Positions 1 through 8,039 of a stretch of DNA of 64,000 nt are shown one piece after another. The position numbers were made by a program, and so were the translations under genes. The notes beneath the pieces are model-generated. The model saw only the letters and a list, made by a program, of their open reading frames with translations. It was not told where the DNA came from and ran no database searches. The stretch lies in assembly GCF_004327285.1 (NCBI RefSeq), contig NZ_QJUI01000021.1, positions 20,496 through 84,495 on the forward strand, read 5' to 3'. The DNA comes from Phytopseudomonas daroniae. GTDB lineage: Bacteria > Pseudomonadota > Gammaproteobacteria > Pseudomonadales > Pseudomonadaceae. Each line of letters opens with the position of its first letter. Position 1 is the first letter of the stretch.

Positions 1-5
1 CAACG

Positions 6-1097
6 ATGAACGACAAGCAAACATCCACCGGGCTCGATCTGAGCCGTCGCCAACTGATCAAGGGCGCTGCCGGCCTGGCGGGTGTCGGGGCAGTGGCAGG
101 GCTCTTCCCCTCGCTGTTGTGGGCTCAGGACACGTTGAGCCTGTCCAACTCCTTCCGATCCCTCACCAATCCTTACCATGCCTTGTTCAATCGCGGTGGC
201 GAAGCCTATGCGGCCAGCCTGAAGATGCCTTATCTGCCGCAGGTCACCGAAGGCAACAGCCAGAAAGGCATCGCCGATGTCCGTGCCCTGATCGCGAAGA
301 CCGGCGGCAACCTGATCCTCAACATCGAGCCAAACGATTCCGCCGATGCCCGGGTAATCATCGAGCAGTGCGTGAAAGCGGGCGTGTATGTAACCACCAT
401 CTGGAACAAGCCCGACGACATGCACCCCTGGGACTACGACCCCTACTGGGTCGCACATATCTCCGAGGACGGTGAGGCGGTCGGCGAGGCCATTGCCACC
501 GAGCTGTTCGAGTCCATGGGTGGTAAAGGCGGTGTGGTTGCGCTGGGCGGCATCTATAGCAACGTCGCGGCTATTGGCCGACGGGCCGGCCTGGAGGCGG
601 CGCTGAAGAAGTTTCCCGACATCGAGCTGCTGGATTTCCAGCCTGCCGACTGGAGCGCCAACCGCGCCTTTCCCATCGTGCAGTCCTGGCTGACCCGATT
701 TGGCTCTAGCGTCAAGGGTATCTGGTGCGCCAATGACGACATGGGGATGGGGGCGCTCGAAGCGTTGCGCGGGGAGGGGTTGGCCGGAATGATCCCGGTA
801 GTGGGTATCGATGGCATTCCGCAGGCGGTCGAGGCGGTGCAGAGTGGCGAATACGTAGCGACCGCCAGCCTCGATCCCTTCTGGCTGGGCACCATGGGCC
901 TGGCCCTGGGACACGCGGCGAAAACCGGGCGTATCGACCCGCGGCAGGAGCCGAGGGAGCATCGCGAGTTCTACGTCACGCCGCAACTGATTACCCGTGA
1001 CAACGCCGAGGCTTTCTACCAGGCCAATTTCAAGGCGACACCGCAAGTGGACGCCAATGACTTCTGGGGGCGCGTGGCCGGGCCGATCCGTTATTGA
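6..1097 (+). CDS. Sugar-type ABC transporter periplasmic binding protein
   Basis: A 363-residue solute-binding protein of the periplasmic-binding-protein-4 (ribose/galactose-like) type. The N-terminus has a twin-arginine signal, SRRQLIK at residues 13-19, a hydrophobic stretch, and a probable cleavage site after LLWA (residue 40), so export in folded form by Tat is likely. The central region (EDGEAVGEAIATELF, GGIYSNVAAIGRRAGLEAAL, CANDDMGMGALEAL, VGIDGIPQAVEAV) follows the two-lobe sugar-binding fold. It is the first gene of a four-gene importer set, followed by a permease, a double ATPase and a second permease. The substrate cannot be read from sequence. The true start is uncertain because only five bases precede it in the window, so an upstream ribosome site or regulator would lie outside. 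Confidence 0.85.
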   Translation: MNDKQTSTGLDLSRRQLIKGAAGLAGVGAVAGLFPSLLWAQDTLSLSNSFRSLTNPYHALFNRGGEAYAASLKMPYLPQVTEGNSQKGIADVRALIAKTGGNLILNIEPNDSADARVIIEQCVKAGVYVTTIWNKPDDMHPWDYDPYWVAHISEDGEAVGEAIATELFESMGGKGGVVALGGIYSNVAAIGRRAGLEAALKKFPDIELLDFQPADWSANRAFPIVQSWLTRFGSSVKGIWCANDDMGMGALEALRGEGLAGMIPVVGIDGIPQAVEAVQSGEYVATASLDPFWLGTMGLALGHAAKTGRIDPRQEPREHREFYVTPQLITRDNAEAFYQANFKATPQVDANDFWGRVAGPIRY

Positions 1098-1164
1098 GCC
1101 CCGTGCACCAATGTTTCCGAAGCCCGTCCCGGGCTGTCTTGAAGTCTGTTCTGGAGTAGCTGTC

Positions 1165-2109
1165 ATGGCCTACTTGCGGCGGTTCTCATCCCTGCTGGTG
1201 CTGGTTCTTATCGGCCTGTCGATCGGTCTGATAAACCCGAATTTCTTCGACCCTCTGAACCTGTCGCGCATCGCGACGACGTCCGCCATTCCGTTGTTGA
1301 TGGCCCTGGGCGGCATGTTCGTGATCCAGATGGGCAGCATCGATCTGTCCATCGAGGGCGTCGTGGCGATTGCCGCGGTGTGCTTCGCCCTGCTCGTCGG
1401 CAACACCCTCAACGGCAACGACCTGGGGCTGTGGGTTCTGCCCCTGGTGGTGCTGATCGGCGCCTGCGCGGGGCTGGTCAACGGCCTGGTCCAGGTCAAG
1501 CTGCGCATCCCTTCCTTCATGGCGACCCTGGGCATCGGTTTCGTCGGCGTGGGCCTGGCCACGGCGCTGCTGGCGGGCAATACGGTCAGGGTGACGGACA
1601 TGGAGATCCGCGCCATCGCCCTGCAGCGCTGGCTGGGCTTGCCCCTGTCGGTGTGGATCGCGCTGCTGGGGCTTGGCGTGGCGCATTTCATCTCCCGCCA
1701 CACCGTTCTGGGGCGACATGCCCTGGCCATCGGCGGCGGGGAGGATCTGGCCAGGCTCAACGGGGTCGATATCAACCGGGTGCGCATCCTGGTGTTCGCG
1801 CTGGCCGGGGCATTCTATGGCGCGGCGTCGATCCTGGCGGTCGCCCAGTTCGGCCAGGGCCATGCCTTGATCGCCCAGGGACAGCTGTTCACCGCCATCA
1901 CCGCCATCGTCGTGGGTGGCGCGTCGCTGGCGGGGGGCAATGGCAGCCCCTTCGGCACCCTGATCGGCATCCTCATCGTGGTCGTGGTGAGTAACGGCAT
2001 GGTGCTCATGGGGATTCCTCCCTACGTGCAGCAAGGGGTGCAAGGGGCGCTGATCATCGCGGCGGTGGCCTTGGCCCATGACCGGGCCAAGACCCGCGTG
2101 GTGAAGTGA
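1165..2109 (+). CDS. Sugar ABC transporter permease (RbsC-like)
   Basis: A 314-residue inner-membrane permease of the BPD_transp_2/RbsC family with about eight to ten hydrophobic segments. Family motifs include GGMFVIQMGSIDLSIEG (the conserved G-IDLS motif) and AITAIVVGGASLAGGNGSPFGTLIG near the C-terminus. I chose the ATG at 1165 (MAYLRRF) because it begins just before the first membrane segment; an open frame extends upstream into the preceding gene but encodes no conserved sequence. It lies 67 bases after the binding protein and 10 bases before the ATPase, so it is part of the same operon. It would pair with the permease at 3635 to form the membrane channel. Confidence 0.85.
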   Translation: MAYLRRFSSLLVLVLIGLSIGLINPNFFDPLNLSRIATTSAIPLLMALGGMFVIQMGSIDLSIEGVVAIAAVCFALLVGNTLNGNDLGLWVLPLVVLIGACAGLVNGLVQVKLRIPSFMATLGIGFVGVGLATALLAGNTVRVTDMEIRAIALQRWLGLPLSVWIALLGLGVAHFISRHTVLGRHALAIGGGEDLARLNGVDINRVRILVFALAGAFYGAASILAVAQFGQGHALIAQGQLFTAITAIVVGGASLAGGNGSPFGTLIGILIVVVVSNGMVLMGIPPYVQQGVQGALIIAAVALAHDRAKTRVVK

Positions 2110-2119
2110 GGAGATCGTC

Positions 2120-3622
2120 ATGCTCAAGCTGATTCAGGTATCCAAGAGTTTCCCCGGGGTCAGGGTGTTGAAGAACATCTCCCTGGAAGTGCGCAAGAAC
2201 GAAGTGGTCGGCCTGATCGGCGAGAACGGCGCCGGCAAGTCGACCCTGATGAAGATCCTTACCGGCGTGTACCAGCCCGATGAAGGGCATCTGGAGCTCG
2301 ATGGCCGCGCCATCGTGCTCGACGGCCCCCGTGGCGCAACCGCGCAGGGCATCGCCATGGTTCACCAGGAGCAGTCGATACTGCCGAACCTGTCGGTGGC
2401 GGAAAACCTGTTCATGGGCCGCGAGGACGAGTTTTCCCGTTTCGGCCGCCTGGACTGGAAGCGGCTGTGCGGCGCGGCCCGCCAGCAACTGGCCAAGGTG
2501 CACCTGGACATCGATCCGCTGACCAAGTGCAGTGAGTTGAGCTTCGGCCAGCGGCAGATGATCGAGCTGGCCAAGGCCCTGGCCCTCGAAGAACGCACGG
2601 ACGGGCATCTGGTGATCATGCTGGACGAACCCACTTCCGTGCTCGAACAACGGGAAATCGACATTCTGTTCCGTCTGGTCAGGGAACTGAGGTCGCGCGC
2701 CTCGTTCATCTTCGTCTCGCATCGACTGGACGAGCTGCTGGAGCTGAGCGACCGGCTGTATGTCATGAAGGACGGCGAGGTGGTCGCCGAGATGGCCGCT
2801 GCCGAGGCCTCCAAGGAGCGCCTGCACAGCCTGATGGTGGGGCGCTCCCTGCATGCCGAGTATTACCGGGAGTCGCTGCAGGCGCCCTGTTCCTCGGAGG
2901 TCGCGCTGGCGGTGGACGGGCTGTCGCTGGATCGGCATTTCCGCGACGTGTCCTTCGCCCTGCATCGCGGCGAAGTGCTGGGGATCGCCGGGGTGATCGG
3001 CTCCGGGCGGGAAGAGTTGTGCCGGGTGATCGCCGGCTTGCTGGCGCCGACCTGCGGAACCATCGAGGTCGCAGGTCGGCGCCTCAAGGGCAGGGGGCCG
3101 GGCGAGGCCATCGCTGCCGGCATCGGCTATATCCCGCGTGAGCGCAAGGTCGAGGGGATAGTGCTGATGATGAGCGTCGCCGAGAACATGACCCTGGCGC
3201 GCATCGGCCAGGTGACCACCCTCGGCCTGCTGGACGAGGGCCGGGAGGCCCGGTTCGCCGAGGACTGGATCAAGCGCCTGAGCATCAAGACGCCGGGGCC
3301 CGGGGCGCTGTGCCAGAACCTCAGTGGCGGCAACCAGCAGAAGGTGGTGCTGGCCAAATGGCGCAACGCGGGCTCGACCATCCTGGTGCTGGATCACCCG
3401 ACCCGGGGGCTGGATGTCGGCGCCAAGGAGGACGTCTACCAGCTGATCCGCGAGATCACCGCCGAGGGGGTGTCGGTGCTGCTGACCGCGGACACCCTGG
3501 AGGAAATGATCGGCCTGAGCCACCGCATCCTAGTGATGCGCGACGGGGAAGTCGCCCAATCCTTCGACTGCATGCCCGGCGCCAAGCCGGAGCAAGTCGA
3601 CCTGATCCAGTACATGGTTTGA
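2120..3622 (+). CDS. Sugar ABC transporter ATPase with two nucleotide-binding domains
   Basis: A 500-residue RbsA/MglA-type protein with two ABC cassettes in tandem. The N-terminal cassette is canonical: Walker A GENGAGKST, signature LSFGQRQ, Walker B VIMLDEPTS. The C-terminal cassette is degenerate: the Walker A position reads GVIGSGREE with no lysine, as is common in this class, and the signature LSGGNQQK is intact. The Walker B region reads LVLDHPTRGLD, so the catalytic glutamate of the usual DEPTRG motif is histidine. ATP hydrolysis is expected mainly at one site. The start ATG follows a GAGGAGATCGTC ribosome site directly after the upstream permease, and the next permease starts 12 bases downstream, which indicates one transcript. 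Confidence 0.9.
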   Translation: MLKLIQVSKSFPGVRVLKNISLEVRKNEVVGLIGENGAGKSTLMKILTGVYQPDEGHLELDGRAIVLDGPRGATAQGIAMVHQEQSILPNLSVAENLFMGREDEFSRFGRLDWKRLCGAARQQLAKVHLDIDPLTKCSELSFGQRQMIELAKALALEERTDGHLVIMLDEPTSVLEQREIDILFRLVRELRSRASFIFVSHRLDELLELSDRLYVMKDGEVVAEMAAAEASKERLHSLMVGRSLHAEYYRESLQAPCSSEVALAVDGLSLDRHFRDVSFALHRGEVLGIAGVIGSGREELCRVIAGLLAPTCGTIEVAGRRLKGRGPGEAIAAGIGYIPRERKVEGIVLMMSVAENMTLARIGQVTTLGLLDEGREARFAEDWIKRLSIKTPGPGALCQNLSGGNQQKVVLAKWRNAGSTILVLDHPTRGLDVGAKEDVYQLIREITAEGVSVLLTADTLEEMIGLSHRILVMRDGEVAQSFDCMPGAKPEQVDLIQYMV

Positions 3623-3634
3623 GAGAGCGCCAAC

Positions 3635-4582
3635 ATGCCCATCACCCTATCCGGCCTGCGCAACCAGGCCCCGTTGTTCGCCCTGGTCGTGCTGTTCGCC
3701 TTGATTGCCGGCTATGACCCCAGGTTCATCCAGCCGGCTTCCATCCTGGCCTTGCTGGCCGATACCGCGACCCTGTTCATCATGGCGGCCGGGATCACCT
3801 TCGTGCTGCTGATCGGCGGCATCGACCTGTCGTCCCAGGCCGTGGCCTCCATGGCCAGCGTCATAGTGGCGCTGTTGCTGCCGGAGCTGGGCTACCTGGC
3901 CTTGCCGCTGGGCCTGGCCATCGGCATTGCCGCAGGCGCCCTGTCCGGTGTGCTGCATACCTGGCTGCGCCTGCCGTCCTTCATCGTCACCCTGGCGGTC
4001 GGCGGGGTGGTCACCACCATCACCATGCTGGCGTCGCAGACCCGCACCATCAATATCAGCGGGACCGATCGCGATGCCTACTTCGCCTGGGTCACCGGCC
4101 AGACCTGGGGGATTCCCCATGAGGTGCTGGTCGCCCTGGTGGTGCTGCTGGCCTGCGTGTTCCTGCAACGCAAGACCGCGTTCGGGCGTTTCTGCAATGC
4201 CGTCGGCGCCGGCGAACCGGCGGCCTGGGCCTCGGGCATCGCGGTCAAGCGCATCAAGCTCTGGGTCTTCGTGATCTCCGCCGGGCTCGCCGCGCTTTCC
4301 GGCATCGTCATGGCCGGCCGGCTGTCCAGCGGTTCGCCGACCCTGGCCAATGAATTCCTGCTGCCCGCCATTGCCGCGGTGCTCGTCGGCGGTACCGCCC
4401 TGACCGGCGGCGTGGGCGGCATCTGGCGCACCCTGATCGGCGCGCTGCTGGTCTCGGTGGTGCGCGTGGGGATGACCTTCGTCGGGGTCAGCGTATTCGC
4501 CCAACAGATCGTCTTCGGCGTGATCCTGGTGCTGGCCGTGGCCCTGACCATCGACCGCTCGAAGATTCCCGTGGTCAAGTGA
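3635..4582 (+). CDS. Second sugar ABC transporter permease (RbsC-like)
   Basis: A 315-residue multi-spanning permease, paralogous to the one at 1165. It carries the family motifs GITFVLLIGGIDLSSQAVASM and AAVLVGGTALTGGVGGIWRT. It starts 12 bases after the ATPase, preceded by GAGAG. Having two different permeases and a double ATPase in one operon is typical of class-2 carbohydrate importers. The stop codon is only 22 bases from the etfB start with no visible terminator between, so readthrough into etfBA is possible. Confidence 0.85.
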   Translation: MPITLSGLRNQAPLFALVVLFALIAGYDPRFIQPASILALLADTATLFIMAAGITFVLLIGGIDLSSQAVASMASVIVALLLPELGYLALPLGLAIGIAAGALSGVLHTWLRLPSFIVTLAVGGVVTTITMLASQTRTINISGTDRDAYFAWVTGQTWGIPHEVLVALVVLLACVFLQRKTAFGRFCNAVGAGEPAAWASGIAVKRIKLWVFVISAGLAALSGIVMAGRLSSGSPTLANEFLLPAIAAVLVGGTALTGGVGGIWRTLIGALLVSVVRVGMTFVGVSVFAQQIVFGVILVLAVALTIDRSKIPVVK

Positions 4583-4604
4583 TTCGTTATCGGATGGAAA
4601 CCCT

Positions 4605-5354
4605 ATGAAAACCCTCGTAGCTGTCAAACGTGTGGTCGATTACAACGTCAAGGTTCGCGTCAAGGCGGACAACAGCGGCGTCGACCTCGCCAACGTCAAG
4701 ATGTCGATGAACCCCTTCTGCGAGATCGCCGTGGAAGAGGCCGTGCGCCTGAAAGAGCAGGGCGTGGCGAGCGAGATCGTCGTGGTCTCCGTCGGCCCGA
4801 GTGCTGCCCAGGAGCAACTGCGCACCGCCCTGGCCCTGGGCGCCGACCGCGCCGTGCTGGTCGAGTCCAACGATGAGCTGAACTCCCTGGCCGTGGCCAA
4901 GCTGCTCAAGGCGGTGGTCGACAAGGAGCAGCCGCAGTTGGTGATCCTCGGCAAGCAGGCCATCGACAGCGACAACAACCAGACCGGGCAGATGCTCGCC
5001 GCGCTGAGCGGTTACGCCCAGGGCACCTTCGCCTCCAAGGTCGAGCTGGCCGGCGACAAGGTCAAGGTCACTCGCGAGATCGATGGCGGCCTGCAGACCG
5101 TCTCGCTGAACCTGCCGGCGATCGTCACCACCGACCTGCGCCTGAACGAGCCGCGTTATGCCTCGCTGCCGAACATCATGAAGGCCAAGAAGAAGCCGCT
5201 GGAAACCCTCACCCCGGACGCCCTGGGCGTGTCCACCGCTTCCAGCGTCAAGACCCTCGAGGTCGAGGCGCCGGCTGCCCGCCAGGCCGGCATCAAGGTG
5301 GGGTCGGTAGCTGAACTGGTCGAGAAACTGAAGAACGAGGCGAAGGTAATCTAA
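4605..5354 (+). CDS. etfB: Electron transfer flavoprotein beta subunit
   Basis: A 249-residue ETF beta subunit (MKTLVAVKRVVDYNVKVRVK at the start; typical length about 250). With EtfA it forms a soluble heterodimer holding FAD and AMP. It collects electrons from acyl-CoA and other dehydrogenases and passes them to ETF:ubiquinone oxidoreductase. Conserved features are the N-terminal VAVKRVVDYN, the nucleotide-binding LGKQAIDSDNNQTGQMLA and the C-terminal EVEAPAARQAGIKVGSVAELVEKLK. It abuts etfA with no gap. The unusual point is its position immediately downstream of a sugar importer; I see no dehydrogenase gene beside it. Confidence 0.95.
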   Translation: MKTLVAVKRVVDYNVKVRVKADNSGVDLANVKMSMNPFCEIAVEEAVRLKEQGVASEIVVVSVGPSAAQEQLRTALALGADRAVLVESNDELNSLAVAKLLKAVVDKEQPQLVILGKQAIDSDNNQTGQMLAALSGYAQGTFASKVELAGDKVKVTREIDGGLQTVSLNLPAIVTTDLRLNEPRYASLPNIMKAKKKPLETLTPDALGVSTASSVKTLEVEAPAARQAGIKVGSVAELVEKLKNEAKVI

Positions 5355-6284
5355 ATGGCTATCCTGGTTATCGCTGAACACTCCAATACCGCGCTGGCGC
5401 CCGCCACGCTGAACACCGTTGCCGCCGCGCAGCAGATCGGTGGCGACATTCACGTACTGGTCGCCGGTGCCAATGTCGGCGCCGCTGCCGAAGCCGCCGC
5501 CAAGATCGCCGGCGTGGCCAAGGTACTGGTTGCCGACAACGCCGCCTTCGCCCACCAGTTGCCGGAGAACGTCGCGCCGCTGGTCGTGCAGTTGGCGCCC
5601 GCCTACAGCCATGTGCTGGCCGCCGCCACCAGCAACGGCAAGAACAGCCTGCCGCGCGTCGCCGCGCTGCTGGACGTCGACCAGATCTCCGAGATCATCG
5701 CCGTCGAAAGCCCGGACACCTTCAAGCGTCCGATCTATGCCGGTAACGCCATTGCCACCGTGCAATCCGATGCCGCGGTGAAGGTGATCACCGTGCGTGC
5801 CACCGGTTTCGATGCGGCGGCCGCCAGCGGTGGTTCCGCCGCCGTGGAAGCGGTTGGCGCGGGTAGCGACGCCGGCATCTCCGCCTTCGTCGGCGAGGAA
5901 CTGGCCAAGTCCGACCGGCCGGAACTGACTGCCGCCAGGATCGTGGTGTCCGGTGGCCGTGGCATGGGCAACGGCGACAACTTCAAGCACCTGTACGCCC
6001 TGGCCGACAAGCTCGGTGCCGCCGTCGGCGCCTCGCGCGCCGCCGTGGATGCCGGTTTCGTGCCCAACGACATGCAGGTCGGCCAGACCGGCAAGATCGT
6101 TGCGCCGCAGCTGTACATCGCCGTGGGTATCTCCGGCGCGATCCAGCACCTGGCCGGCATGAAGGACTCCAAGGTGATCGTGGCGATCAACAAGGACGAG
6201 GAGGCGCCGATCTTCCAGGTCGCCGACTACGGCCTGGTTGCCGACCTGTTCGAAGCCGTACCGGAGCTGGACGCCGCGTTATAG
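5355..6284 (+). CDS. etfA: Electron transfer flavoprotein alpha subunit
   Basis: A 309-residue ETF alpha subunit. The FAD-binding C-terminal half is clear: VSGGRGMGNGDNFKHLYALADKLGAAVGASRAAVDAG, then GQTGKIVAPQLYIAVGISGAIQHLAGMKDSKVIVAINKDEEAPIF. The N-terminus (MAILVIAEHSN) is standard. The ATG uses the final A of the etfB TAA stop (TAAATG), indicating tight translational coupling and equal subunit production. It is followed by a GC-rich hairpin at 6300-6319 that may end the transcript before the porin gene. Confidence 0.95.
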   Translation: MAILVIAEHSNTALAPATLNTVAAAQQIGGDIHVLVAGANVGAAAEAAAKIAGVAKVLVADNAAFAHQLPENVAPLVVQLAPAYSHVLAAATSNGKNSLPRVAALLDVDQISEIIAVESPDTFKRPIYAGNAIATVQSDAAVKVITVRATGFDAAAASGGSAAVEAVGAGSDAGISAFVGEELAKSDRPELTAARIVVSGGRGMGNGDNFKHLYALADKLGAAVGASRAAVDAGFVPNDMQVGQTGKIVAPQLYIAVGISGAIQHLAGMKDSKVIVAINKDEEAPIFQVADYGLVADLFEAVPELDAAL

Positions 6285-6299
6285 CGGCAGGCGATGGTG

Positions 6300-6319
6300 G
6301 CCGGTGAGCCTTCACCGGC
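6300..6319 (+). terminator. Hairpin after etfA, probable terminator
   Basis: An 8-bp perfect stem GCCGGTGA/TCACCGGC with a GCCT loop lies 15 bases after the etfA stop. The following sequence (TGCTTCGTTCCGTTT) is only partly T-rich, so termination efficiency is uncertain. Confidence 0.5.
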
Positions 6320-6449
6320 TGCTTCGTTCCGTTTCCTGCCCAGAGCGTCTGGGCCGCCCAAATCACGGGTCATCACGAGTAGCCAACGGCCAGCTTGGAG
6401 GCCGGAGGCGTGCCCGGATTTTCATTAAATAAAAACAAGAGGTGTGGTT

Positions 6450-7673
6450 ATGCAGGTGGTTAAGAAAGCTTCTTTGTTGGGGGGTGGGCTGTTCATGGCT
6501 TGCTCTTTGACTGTGCATGCAGTGGAGTTCAGTGGCTATTTGCGCGCTGGCATGGGGGGCAGCAGCCAGGGCACGACGCAAAGCTGTTTCCAATTGCCCG
6601 GCAGCCAGACCAAGTATCGCCTGGGCAACGAATGCGAACAGTACGGCGAGTTCGCCCTGGGCCACGACCTGGCGACCTTCGCCGATGGTTCGGCGGTCAA
6701 GGCCTTCGGCATGCTGGCGCTGTACAACCCCTACGATGAGTCGCTGACCTTCAGCGACGATAACGGTTATGCGCGCCTGGCCCAGGCTTATCTCGAGTGG
6801 CGCGATATCCCCGCTTTGAATGGGGGCTCGCTATGGGCGGGACGGCGTTTCTACAAACGCAATGACATCCACATATCCGACTTTTTCTACTGGAACCAGA
6901 GTGCCACCGGGGCCGGGATTGAAGATGTCCTGATCGGGGGGCTCAAATACAGTTACGCCTTTTCGAGAAAGGACAGTGTGTTTCAGGATGACTATATCAA
7001 CCGCCATGATTTCAACGTGGCCGGCTTCGCCAGCAACCCGGGCGGAGAACTGGAGCTAGGCCTCAGTTATATCGATGAGCCGCAAGGGCGCGACGCTGTG
7101 CACAGCGGCTGGTCCGCCACCGTGCAGCATGTGCAGAGCGATTTTTTCGGCGGGCGCAACAAGCTCGCCCTGCAGTATGGCGAAGGCGCCGGTACGGGGC
7201 TGGGCTATACCGGGGACGTGAGGCTCGATGACCGGGCCAGAAGCTGGCGCCTGGTCGAATTCTTCGACTGGCAACTGACCCCGCGCTTCGGCGGTCAATT
7301 CCAGGTCGTCTATCAGCAGAACAAGCGTGCAGGCGGCTACGAGCAGGACTGGCTATCGCTCGGCGTGCGTCCCAGCTATGCGCTGACGGAGCAGTTCAAG
7401 CTGGTCGCCGAACTGGGGTACGACCAGGTGGATGCGTCCGAAGGCTTGCGCAAGCTGAGCAAGTTCACCCTTGCGCCCACCTGGTCGCCCAAGGGGCCCG
7501 GATTCTGGGCGCGTCCCGAAGTACGCCTGTACTACACCTATGCCCGCTGGAATGCCGAGGCGCAGGCTGCGGCCGATCGACTGGCTGCGGGCTCGGCCCT
7601 GTCGCGAAGCGGCGCCTTTGGCGACGCCCGGCACGGCTCCAACTTCGGTGCGCAGATCGAATACTGGTGGTAG
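6450..7673 (+). CDS. LamB-type carbohydrate porin
   Basis: A 407-residue outer-membrane porin of the maltoporin/LamB family. It has a signal peptide ending in LTVHA and then a mature start VEFSGYLRAGMGGSS. Family landmarks are CFQLPGSQTKYRLGNECEQYGEFALG near the N-terminus, SLWAGRRFYKRNDIHISDFFYWNQSATGAGIED in the first third, and a C-terminal aromatic residue in the final FGAQIEYWW, as expected for a beta-barrel. I chose the ATG at 6450, 7 bases after an AAGAGG site, over an in-frame GTG two codons earlier. It probably serves sugar uptake together with the ABC importer at the window start, although etfBA lies between them. The substrate is unknown. Confidence 0.85.
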   Translation: MQVVKKASLLGGGLFMACSLTVHAVEFSGYLRAGMGGSSQGTTQSCFQLPGSQTKYRLGNECEQYGEFALGHDLATFADGSAVKAFGMLALYNPYDESLTFSDDNGYARLAQAYLEWRDIPALNGGSLWAGRRFYKRNDIHISDFFYWNQSATGAGIEDVLIGGLKYSYAFSRKDSVFQDDYINRHDFNVAGFASNPGGELELGLSYIDEPQGRDAVHSGWSATVQHVQSDFFGGRNKLALQYGEGAGTGLGYTGDVRLDDRARSWRLVEFFDWQLTPRFGGQFQVVYQQNKRAGGYEQDWLSLGVRPSYALTEQFKLVAELGYDQVDASEGLRKLSKFTLAPTWSPKGPGFWARPEVRLYYTYARWNAEAQAAADRLAAGSALSRSGAFGDARHGSNFGAQIEYWW

Positions 7674-7779
7674 TGACCAGCCAAGCGGATCAATCGGACG
7701 AGTCACGGGCATCTGCCGGCGGCTCACCCGCTCTGCCTGACGAAACCGGGCCGGAAAGTCGAATCTCGCGAACTACCGG

Positions 7780-7953
7780 CTACCTGTACCGGGAAAGGGC
7801 TTTCTGCACCTGGCTGTGCCTCTCGCGGTTCAGCAGGCTCGGGGCAACGCCAATCTTTTGGGCTATTTGACGGCAACTGGCTTCGGCGCGACGAACCGGC
7901 TCAGTATCTTCCCGCTTGAATTCGGAACTGTACTTCTTGCGCTTCGTGAACAC
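7780..7953 (-). pseudogene. IS3-family transposase OrfA remnant
   Basis: On the minus strand a GTG-started frame of 57 codons reads MFTKRKKYSSEFKRED, then RRAEASCRQIAQKIGV and SLLNRER. This matches the helix-turn-helix start of IS3-family OrfA proteins (pattern RRYSPEFKREAV, SCRQIAxEIGV). It ends early at a TAG, the second half of OrfA is missing and no OrfB follows. The fragment lies in the 366-bp gap between the porin and mnmC. I recognise nothing in the rest of that gap (7674-7779 and 7954-8039). It is a decayed insertion sequence, and I see no terminal repeats. Confidence 0.7.
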
Positions 7954-8039
7954 TCCTTAAACTCGCTGTGAGCTTACTCGAAAGCATCCGCGTTAACGGG
8001 GTAGAATCCCGATGGACTGGCGATCGAATGGCTTACGGC

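Noticed and set aside
2054..3523. A long minus-strand frame opposite the sugar ATPase gene
   Set aside because: It is a codon-usage shadow rich in Gln/His/Leu with no start signal; the plus strand encodes a clear ABC ATPase.
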